Positions 1-8,562 of a DNA stretch of 64,000 bases are shown here, one piece after another. The stretch's first letter is position 1; each line of letters opens with the position of its first letter. This DNA is from Triparma columacea. Its lineage: Eukaryota > Sar > Bolidophyceae > Parmales > Triparmaceae. Location of the stretch: NCBI GenBank assembly GCA_030267965.1, contig BRYA01000385.1:2183-66182 (forward strand). Direction: 5' to 3'. The notes below the pieces were generated by a model. It was not told the origin of the DNA. It saw only the letters and a list, made by a program, of their open reading frames with translations, and searched no databases. The position numbers and the translations under genes were made by a program.

Positions 1-1277
1 CACAAGCATCCCCACAAGAAGCTCAGGGCTGCCGACTTTCCCAACCTCGAGACCATCATGTCCCACTTCCCTGAGGGAGGCCTCGACAGCACCCGCGGAA
101 AGAGGTCATTGGCTGAGGTGAATGTGGCCGATATGGACGGGCTGTTCAACACGGTCAGTAATACTGGTGACAACACTGGCAACTCCATCATGGCAAATGG
201 GGACACTACGATTCTAGCTGGTGGGTCGTATAAATGCTCAGAGGGGACTTGTGCAGATAGTGAGATCATGCTGTACACACTTGACTTGTATGGAGAGGTC
301 AAGTGTGTGGAGGACAACGCAAGCTCAACCCCCCCCCCCCTTACCGTCTGTGTGTTGGATGGAGAGAATGCAAGAAGAGGGATGTGGGTGAAAGGAACTG
401 GGAGTGGCACACTTATTCTCCGAGCTCTCACCTTCGACAAGGGGTATGCTGATTATGGTGGAGGGGTTTTCATTAACAGTGGTGCCATAGTGGACTTAAA
501 GCTCTGTATCTTCACCAGTAATAGAGCTACAAGTAGTGATTATGGAGGTGGAGCAATTTCTGTTTTTGATAGTGATAGTGGAACTACTGTCAATACCTAC
601 GGTACGATATATGGATATTTTATATATCGAAACACAGCAGACTCAGGAAATGGTGATGATGTTTACAGGCATTCTGGAACCATCACCATCCACAATACGT
701 GCCCTTCTCCCTACTCCTCCAACACTCCAATCCAAGGTAAGACAAGAATGAGGATTGTGTAGTCTGTAGAACCATTCCTAACCCCACGACTCACTTTACA
801 TGACCGCTGTACCAATTCCTGTTCCTACCTCTCTCCTAATTAGGGTCCGCTTTGGACACTTATGGGACCGTAGGGGGCGATAAATACTCGTACTCTGGCT
901 GCGTTTCCACTGACGCTCCCACTTCGGCTCCCACTGACGCTCCCACTTCGGCCCCCACGGACTCTCCCACTTCGGCCCCCACGGACTCTCCCACTTCGGC
1001 CCCCACGGACTCTCCCACTTCGGCTCCGACAACGTCCCCTCCGACCACGGCTCCCACTTCGGCTCCGACCACGGCTCCCACTTCGGCTCCGACCACGGCT
1101 CCGACCACGGCTCCGACCACGGCTCCAACCATGCTGCCTACCTTGTCGCCTACTGTTGCGCCAGCTTCCGGCTCTGGACTGGGGACTGCGGAAATTGGCG
1201 GTCTCACGGGTGGCGTCTTCTTTGCCGTCTGCTTCTGCGTTTACAAGATGTGTTTCAATTCGAGCGTTAAACCATAA
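1..1277 (+). CDS. Surface protein: beta-helix-like domain, Thr/Pro mucin stalk, C-terminal TM (5' partial)
   Basis: The frame is open from base 1, so the N-terminus is probably outside the window; the first in-window Met is at 58. Two exons, 1-736 and 844-1277, join in phase 1 across a 107-bp GT-AG intron (Gly split G|GG). The N-terminal part has glycine-rich short-strand repeats (GYADYGGGVFINSGA, SDYGGGAISVFDSD) like the right-handed beta-helix or polymorphic outer membrane type repeats of algal surface proteins. Next come about 20 tandem Thr-Ser-Ala-Pro-Thr motifs, a probable O-glycosylated stalk, then a hydrophobic segment near the C-terminus (GGVFFAVCFCVYKMC) and a short basic tail. It is likely a cell-surface or silica/cell-wall associated type I membrane protein. 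The ligand is unknown. The fold call is by motif appearance only. Confidence 0.7.
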
Positions 1278-1742
1278 GACTCGGGTTACGAGCTCGCTTC
1301 TGCATAGTAAAGAAAGGGAAAGTTCGAAGAAGGTATTTAGGGAAGTAAGAAAGGGAAGAACAGAGAAATAGAAATGGAGACTAGAGAGACATAAGCGTAG
1401 AGACTCCTTGAATCTAAAAAAGTTTTCATTATTCATATCTTGCGGTGACTGCGGTGCTGTCTTGGATGGAGAGCTTCTGACCATTAAAGATGTGCAAACA
1501 TCGTTGTAATTCCGACGGATGAAGAAAGGTTTCGAACTCAACGGAGGAGGGGAGGAGGTCAAAAATCTTGAACTTCTTGCGCCTTTTGCAAGTTTCATCG
1601 TAGGGAATGGACGCTGAGAGTTAAGTAACTTAAGATAGGCGTTTGCTAACTGCGAGATAACCCTATGGTGCAAGATTTATGGGTGCGTTTGCCCAGACAG
1701 GGGTCATTTGTATTGCAAGTTTTGTGTTTGTCATTTGGGCTT
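1278..1742. other. Convergent intergenic region
   Basis: 3' flanks of the surface-protein gene and of the helicase gene. I see no ORF with coding character. The purine-rich stretch 1310-1375 and the pyrimidine-rich stretch 1741-1900 (the latter is helicase coding, RGG box) generate long shadow ORFs only. Confidence 0.5.
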
Positions 1743-3924
1743 TTACCACTTTCCCCTTCCTCCCCCTCTTCCTCCTCCCCTTCCTCCTCCCCTCCCTCCT
1801 CCCCTCCCTCCTCCCCCGCCCATGTAGCCCCTTCCAGAGAAGGACCTCCCACCTCCCCTTCCCCTTCCGCCCCAACCCCTTCCCCCGCCCCTGCCACCGC
1901 CCCTTCCACCCCTCGGCCTGACCATTGCCTGAAGGTCGGCGGGGATGTCCTGCTCCGCCTTCTTCAGGACCTCTACCAGCTTGGTGGCGTTCTTGCTGTC
2001 CCCCCTGGTGAAAAAGGTGTAGGCAAGTCCCTTCTTCCCTGCCCTCCCGGTCCTTCCGATCCTGTGTACGTAGTCCTCCACGCCGTTGACTCCTCCAGGC
2101 ATGTCGTAGTTGATGACAACTTCGACGTCCTTGACGTCCAGTCCCCTCGCCGCGACGTCGGTGGCGATGAGGAGCCTAAGTTCGCCCCTCTTGAAGGCGT
2201 TCATGACCTTGGTCCTCTCCCATTGCGTCCTGTCCCCGTGGAGGCAGTCAACGGCGAAACCCTGGTCCCAAAGTTGATTGGCGAGGTGGTCGCAGCTGAT
2301 TTTCTTGGCGGTAAAGACGATGATCTTCTTGTGGGTCTCCTTGGAGGGGGACTCCTTGACAATTTCCCCGAGGATTTTGGCAAGCTCGTCCGGCTTCTCA
2401 GCCTCCTGGACCATCATAATATTCTGCTTGATGTCCTTGTTCGCCACCAGCATGTTGACCTCCCCGACGTTGATTTGCACTGGGGTTTTGGAGAAGTCCA
2501 TGGCGAGCTGCTGAATCTCCTTGGGCCACGTAGCGGAGAAGAGGAGGGTCTGGTGCTCACTGGTGACCTTGGCGAGGATAGACCTGATCTGAGGCTCGAA
2601 GCCCATGTCAAGCATGCGGTCGGCCTCGTCGAGAACGACAAACTTGACTGAGGAGAGGTCGCACTTTTTCATTTCGATGAGATCGTTGCAACGCCCAGGG
2701 GTGCAGATGGCGACCTCGACGCCCTGGCTCAAGGCCTGGATCTGCGGGTACTTGGGGGCTCCACCGTACAAGCAAGTGGACCTGATTCCGACGAACTTTC
2801 CGAACTTCCTGCTCTCCTCTCCGATCTGGACGGCAAGCTCCCTAGTCGGGGCCATGACGAGGACAATCGGGCCCCTCCTGGACCTATCCCTGAGTGCGTT
2901 GCCCGTGATGATCTGCTGGTAGCAGGGAAGGAGGAAGGCGACGGTCTTGCCGCTCCCGGTCTTCGCGATAGAAATGAGGTCAACTCCCTTCATTGCGTAC
3001 GGCCAAGCCTGACTCTGGATGACGGTGGGTTTGTCGAAGCCCGCAGAGGTCAGCCCACGGTTGAGCCTGCCATCAAATCCGGTGTCATCAAACTTAACAA
3101 TAGGATCGAGAACCTCAAAGTCGCCTGAGGTGGTTCCGAAGGGGGGCTTGATGGTGATGTTGTTGTCCTTTCTCCATTCTTCGGGGGACATCTCATTGAC
3201 TCCCACAACCTCCTTCTTCAACTCCTCAGTTTCTTGGATGTCGATACTATAGTGGTGGGGGAAGCGGGGGGGGAGGGGATATAGGAGAAAGAAGTTAGAG
3301 AGGGTGTGTTGGGGGGGGGAGAGAGCTTGAAGACAGGGCAAGAGAGGTCGGGAAAATGTGTATGTAGTATGTGTATGTACACACCCGATCGCCACCTTGC
3401 TAACCACTCACCTCCTCGTCCTCATCCTCTTGCCCCCCCCCTCTCCGCTCTCCTCCTTGTCTACCTCATCCTTCTCAGGAGCATCATCACGCTTCTTCTT
3501 CTTCTTATCTTCCTTCTTTGCCTTCTTGGCAGCCTTGGCCTCCTTCTTCTGCTTCTTGAGGTCCTCGTAGCTGCAAGATACAGCGTTGGGGTGGCGTTGT
3601 TATGGGTTGAATTATGGGATTGTTGTTGTTGTATTGGGGTTGTATTGGGGTTAGGGTTGTGTTATTGTGTTATTGTAGAAACAGTACACAAGATGTGTGT
3701 GTTCACATCGACCATAGAAATGAACAACAAATTAAATCGGAACACGCAGACGAATTGAGTGTTTGAGTGAATGAGGAGAATCTTCGTGTAAGATGATAGG
3801 CGTGAGGATGAATGTTGAAAGTCTAATGACCGTAAATGGCCCCAAATACTCACCTAATGCCTAATCTCTCCGCCTCCTCCTTGAGTTTCTGCTTTTTGGC
3901 CGCTTTGTCATCGTCTTTTCCCAT
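1743..3924 (-). CDS. DEAD-box ATP-dependent RNA helicase, DDX5/Dbp2-like
   Basis: Three exons on the minus strand, 3854-3924, 3412-3570 and 1743-3246, give 577 aa with both introns GT-AG and in phase. The N-terminus is Lys/Glu-rich (nuclear-type basic region, residues 1-76). The core shows every superfamily 2 motif: Q motif (GFDKPTVIQSQAW), I AKTGSGKT near residue 175, Ia PTRELA, Ib TPGR, II DEAD, III SAT, V ATDVAARGLDV, VI HRIGRTGRAG. The C-terminus is an RGG/GGR box, typical of RNA annealing and remodelling helicases. The YGGAPK and TPGRCNDLIE signatures fit the DDX5/Dbp2 branch, which acts in transcription, splicing and mRNP remodelling. The introns carry no introner hairpin. The stop is TAA at 1743-1745. 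Confidence 0.93.
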
Positions 3925-4562
3925 CTTGTCTTGATTGTGTGGTATGTGTTTACGTGTTTGTCTTGTGAATATGCTCAGAAGATTGCTTTAATACGTTCGT
4001 GTTGAGAAATCTTTAGAAGCACTTTGTTTTGCTTGCTGGACCTTGGACCACCCATTTTCGGTGGGTGCGTGTCTAGGGATCCCTATATTCTGCTGATTTT
4101 GGGTTAGGTTTTGGGGTTTCCAAGCGCCCACTGAGGGATATGTCGCAGTGGGGGCGGGGTCAAAATATGCCCTCGGCCGCTTCACTCTTGTGCGACGGCG
4201 AATGGTCGCGGTGGTGCAATGAAGCTCGCCTTCCATCCAAAACAGGAGCTCATTCTCCTCCCTACATCTCGTAAATAAGAATAAAAGCTAAGTTTTGTCA
4301 TTTTGAAGACACTTTTTACTCTTTTTTGGGCCCATTCTTTCCCAGTCTTTTCTGCGTTAGGAAGGCAAGTTCCTAATTCACCAGGCAGAAAAGCTTTCTG
4401 CGAAACTTTTTGGCGCTCTAATTTCCACCTTTACTTTCTCTTTCTCTCTCTCTCACACACACACACACACTCCTTGCGACGCTCTTTCGCATCTCACTCT
4501 CCACATTACTCTAATTTTTCTCGTTTTCTCCCCACCACAAACCCGTTGCACACCAGTCGCGT
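3925..4562. other. Upstream region of helicase gene and 3' flank of cyclase A
   Basis: Holds the 5' upstream region of the minus-strand helicase gene and the 3' flank of cyclase A. A short CT/CA microsatellite lies at about 4439-4470. Short ORFs at 3988-4236 (-) and 4303-4566 (+) show no recognisable domain and were not called. Confidence 0.5.
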
Positions 4563-7500
4563 TTAAGCGACTTCGCCACCCATGTAGAGACCATTCACAG
4601 CCTCCCAAAGGAACTCTCCGACCTCCTCGCTGCTTGACACCAGCTCGCCCTTCCCCTCGCTCCTGACAAAGTCGAGCTCCCCTGCGTCGTTGATGTCAGC
4701 GATGTTGTCAAACTCGCAGTCCCAAGCCCTCTTCAGCACATTAGACTGCCACTCCTCGTCCACCTCGACCAGGTACCTCAGCTCGGCGTTCTCATCGTCA
4801 GAACGAAGCATCTTCCCCGGCCTCTGGGTAACAAGCTGGTCTACAGACTTGCTTGGATCACTGCAAGCGCAGTAGCCCCTCTTGTTGTCGCGCCTCACCA
4901 CCGCAAGGACGCCCTCGACAAACTCCTCCCTAGTCACTTCGAGGGAGTCGAACAACGCGCGGAGAGGAGCAAAGTCAAACCCACCGAAGCGGTTGAACAA
5001 GTACACGAAGCACTGATGAAGCTTGAAGCCGTCTCCTGTGAGGACTCCGAGGTCATTGCTCATTGCACCCGCCCACTGAACCGCCATACCGACGCACTGG
5101 CCGTGAAGCTTAACGGCCTCAGGAGGGATCTCAATGCCCCTCTCCTCAGCCCTGTAGTAGCAAAGGTTGGCATAAGCCTCGACACCGTGGCCGAGAGTGT
5201 GGGCGTACTCAAAGAGGAGAGCGCGGTACTTCTCGAACGGGTCGGAGTAGGCGAGGAACATTGCCTTGGCGGACACGATCTCCTTGTTGATGGTGGTGAG
5301 GAACTCCTTGATCTTGGTGACCTTCTCGTCTCCGAGGGAGTAGTAGTTGGCACGGAACTGAGTCATCAATTCGCGACGCTGGTGAACTAGCGCCTCAAGG
5401 GTGGCGGTATCTTTGCTGCTGAGCTTAGTGGGAGGGTAGTGAATACTCTCACTGTTAAGATCAGATGCGTTGGACACAGACATTCCGTCATATTCGTCAA
5501 GGCTGCACGAGCTGCTCCCGGTGGGTGCAAGGGAAGCGACGGATATGAGAGATGTCAAGGCCTTGTTGTTGTGAATTGATGAGAGGCAACCAGTCTCGAG
5601 GTCCCTGATCTCCTTTCCAATGTTGATGATCTCCTTCTTCATGCTCTGGACCTTGGAGTCGTTGATGAAAGAAAGAAGAGTGTCAAAGCCTATTACGGGG
5701 TGAGCGAAGTGACGGTGAGCGAAGCGACGGTGAGCGAAGCGAGCCGCAGGAAGGGTTTTGTTAGAGTTTGAATTGTGTGAGATAGCTGGCCCTCCATTGT
5801 AGTCGCTGCACTCCTCCTGCTTGGAATTACCCTTTTTCGACCATGTCTCACCTCCGACGTTCTTCACGATCTTGGTAAAGTCCGAGGCGAACTCCTTCGC
5901 TCCGAGAATGTTGGAGTAGTCGGATGCGCCGACGCCAGAGTTCGCAACACCCAACATGTTCATGGTCTTGCAGGCCTCCCCAACGGTGGCATGAGCGTTG
6001 GCAGAGCTGAGCGTTAGGAAAGTCTCAGAGATGCAGAAAACAAGCTGCGGCGGGCGAGCGAAAGCGAGTCGCAGGAGGGGTTGCATGTGGGGTTAGGATT
6101 GTTGCGTTAGAAAGTGATGTCGTTTGCTAAGTTTCTTGACTTTTTCCCATTCTCACCTTGGGAATGTAAAAGGCACCCAGGATGTTCTTCGAAAGGATCT
6201 TGCACTCCTTGACTAGGGAGAAGGCCTTCTTGGCGGAGGTCGTAGCATCGTTGAAGTGCATAGGGGTAGTAGGGATCTCGACGAGATCGGCCCCGGTCAT
6301 GGCGGCAATCAGACCAATGCAGTTCCCGTTAACACCGCCCCCGACAGCAAGGATCACGGGGGTCAGCTTGAGAGAGTTGGCGAGGGAAATCTGCCTGAAG
6401 AGCTGGCGGCGAGCGAAGCGTGGCGGCGAGCGAAGCGAGTCGCGGGAGGGGTTGCGTGGAGGGTTTAGGATTGTTGCGTAAGATGTGATATCGGATATCG
6501 TTGCTGGCTTCTTGACTTTTTCCCCATTCTCACCTCCTTCGTTCCGTAGTTCGTCCAGCACTTGTAAGACTCTCCGCTCTTATGCGTGAAGTAGTACCCG
6601 TACGGCTGCTTGAGTGCTTCCAGAACGTCAGATCCGTATCCGAGGGCGTCGCAGGTCTCGCCGCTGGAAACAATGGGAAAGTACCCGGCATCGTAGTGAC
6701 TAGAGAGCATGTCAGAAAGAGCGCTCAGAGAGTTGTTGTACGATCCGTTGTGGGTCATCATGGGGAGGGTCAGACCACCGATCTTGAAAGGAATCGGAGT
6801 CGTTGGGTGGCTCTCCTGATCCTTGTGGTTGATGAACTATGGCGCGGCGAGCGAAGCGGCGGCGAGCGAAGCGAGTCGCAAGATGGATTGTTAGTGGTTT
6901 CGTAAATATGGAGTGAGATATATATATATGGTCGTTGATCGTTTGGTTTGTGAATGTGGAGTGAGATGACGGCCGTTGATCGTCACCGAAAGCAAAACAA
7001 ACAGCAGCATGTCTCGCCAAGAGTAACAACGTTCTTACCTTGGAGGTGCTGATGTTCTGCCAAGTTCCAATCTTTTTCTTGACAGTCTTATCGGCAAGGG
7101 GGCCGAAGACGGCCTTGATAGGGAACATGCCCATCCTAGCGGCGTCGCCGGCGTTGATGTGGAAGACACCTGATGGACTGGAGTAGAAGAGGAGGTCGTT
7201 GTACTTGGTACGCTGGGTGAGGAGGGCCACAGTGAGGCCACGGAAAGGGAGCATGCCGATTAGGGCGGCGTAGAAGTCACCTCCACCCCTCTCTTGATCC
7301 TACGGCGAGCGAAGCGAGTCGAGGAAGGGGCGACGAGCGTTAGATACTTGGAAATCCCATCTAGTAATCCCATCTAGTAATCCCATCTAGTAATCCCATC
7401 TAGTAATTCCAATATATAATATAATATCCATCCCCCCACCCCTTCTGCGACTCGCTTCGCTCGTCGCACTGTCACAAAAAATGTCAAGTGGTGACCAACC

Positions 7501-7953
7501 AGCAGGGTCTTCCCATCTTAATCCAAGTCTCCCTTCACTTACCTCCCATCCAACAAACACGACAAGCGTAGTCCTATCAGCCCCCTCTAACAGTAGGCTC
7601 TCCCCAACCGTGAATATGGTCTCGTACTCAGCCATAGCAGATGATACAGCATGACTAGAAAGGACAGCCTGACTGGACAGCCGATGAACGACCCTTGGTA
7701 GAGAGCATGATTTATCACCCACCAAGCTAGCTATTGATGCTTCTGATCTATCGTCTTCAACAACTAAAGGAGGTGAAATTATATGAACGGATGAGAAGGC
7801 GTCTCTACCCTTAGGTTTGGGTGTCTTTGAGACAATCTCAGACAGCAAGGTAGTCGAACATGTGTGTTTGACATGATTGTAATTCACTGTTACACTCGTT
7901 GTGTTTACAGACGAGGGGGAAGTGTTGTATAGAGTTGGTATGAACTTTGACAT
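4563..7953 (-). CDS. Sugar phosphate cyclase (3-dehydroquinate synthase-like), intron-rich paralogue A
   Basis: Six exons: 7543-7953, 7039-7299, 6534-6836, 6157-6402, 5852-6044 and 4563-5689. Phases all agree and give 846 aa. The protein is near-identical by eye to paralogue B (8563-11191) except for a variable acidic/serine linker near residues 500-550. DHQS-fold signatures are GGGVNGNCIG followed by VEIPTTP (NAD-binding and substrate loop), EYAHTLGHGVEAY and HGQCVGMAVQWAG (metal-binding histidines). At about 846 aa it is more than twice the usual DHQS length, with an extra N-terminal domain and insertions. The family cyclises sugar phosphates (dehydroquinate, 2-deoxy-scyllo-inosose, valiolone types); the exact substrate is unknown. 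Four introns are absent from paralogue B and all carry the hairpin. The first intron is shared in position but enlarged here. Confidence 0.85.
5690..5851 (-). mobile_element. Introner-like intron in cyclase A (absent from paralogue B)
   Basis: A 162-bp GT-AG intron in phase 1 splits a Gly codon exactly where paralogue B reads uninterrupted GTGGGAGGCTTT. It carries three tandem hairpin cores at about 5701-5752, close to the 3' splice site in the sense direction. Its length is 54 codons with no in-frame stop, so intron retention would extend the protein rather than truncate it. Confidence 0.8.
6045..6156 (-). mobile_element. Introner-like intron in cyclase A (family 5 copy 1)
   Basis: A 112-bp intron inserted at AAG|CTT, phase 0; paralogue B has AAGCTT uninterrupted. 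The sense 5' end (GTGAGAATGGGAAAAAGTC), the middle (CGCAACAATCCTAA) and the hairpin next to the acceptor match the intron at 6403-6533 along its length. Confidence 0.85.
6403..6533 (-). mobile_element. Introner-like intron in cyclase A (family 5 copy 2)
   Basis: A 131-bp intron inserted at GAG|CTC, phase 0; paralogue B reads GAGCTC. It is homologous to the intron at 6045-6156 but has two hairpin cores at the 3' end and a short insert in the middle. Confidence 0.85.
6837..7038 (-). mobile_element. Introner-like intron in cyclase A
   Basis: A 202-bp intron inserted at AAG|TTC, phase 0; paralogue B has AAGTTT uninterrupted. It carries a TA microsatellite near 6921-6930 and two hairpin cores next to the acceptor (6843-6880). 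The ACGATCAACG-type segment is duplicated within it. Confidence 0.8.
7300..7542 (-). mobile_element. First intron of cyclase A, carrying a hairpin-flanked (TIR-like) insert
   Basis: This 243-bp intron sits at the same place as the only intron of paralogue B (after Gly-Trp-Glu) but is far larger. Hairpin motifs in opposite orientations (about 7303-7323 and 7445-7466) flank a segment of about 165 bp, and the similarity extends into a GAAGGGG tail on both sides. This resembles the terminal inverted repeats of a MITE. A 14-bp direct repeat (CATCTAGTAATCCC type, four copies) lies at about 7355-7410. Confidence 0.7.
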
Positions 7954-8562
7954 TGTGTTGGGGGGTGGGTAATAACAGAGGGCTTCTTGAATCCGTGATA
8001 TTCAGCTTGTATTTATGACCAATTTACAGGTTGATGGGTCACTGGCTGGGAACAGTCATCCTTGTCATCCAGTCAGTTGATTTGTCTTTTGGAAAAACAA
8101 TTTTAAGTTTCCCAGCGTTTTCAAAGGAGCTTCTTTTTAGTACGTTTCTGGATTGACCTTAGACCGCATTGCGTACAATTCATTCACCGGAAAGTCGCTT
8201 AATTTATGATGCTGAATTGGCATAATACTAGATGAATATAACTTTACAGATGCTGAATTGGTCGCCGTTTTCAGTGTGCGCTTCCCGGAACGAGTCGGCG
8301 CGATAGAATATGAAAACGACGTCGATTATGAAGGCAGATATAGATGACAATGACCCAAGCAGCGACAAGGAAACGGACGATAACGCTGTGAATTGAGCAA
8401 CGCATAAAATTCTCTCGTCACTTTAAGTGCCAAAAAGTCATATTAATTACGTCGTCGCGCAAAGTTGCAAGGCGCCAATAGGCAGCTCTTCGTCAAGTTT
8501 TTATTTTCCAAAATGTTCCAAACCCCCCTCCCTCCCGCACCCCCACCACCAGCAGTCAGCGT
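7954..8562. other. Intergenic region between the cyclase paralogues
   Basis: Upstream region of paralogue A and downstream region of paralogue B. It contains a repeated GATGCTGAATTGG near 8209 and 8250. No coding sequence is evident. Confidence 0.5.

Noticed and set aside
796..1673. Long minus-strand ORFs opposite the surface-protein gene (VGAEVGA or SRGRSR repeats)
   Set aside because: They are antisense readings of the tandem TSAPT codons.
1665..2651. Plus-strand ORF of 328 codons
   Set aside because: Antisense shadow of the DEAD-box helicase, whose motifs are complete on the minus strand.
3988..4236. Minus ORF of 82 codons upstream of the helicase
   Set aside because: No domain or splice support; lies where the helicase promoter should be.
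4303..4566. Plus ORF of 87 codons
   Set aside because: Contains the CT/CA microsatellite; no coding character.
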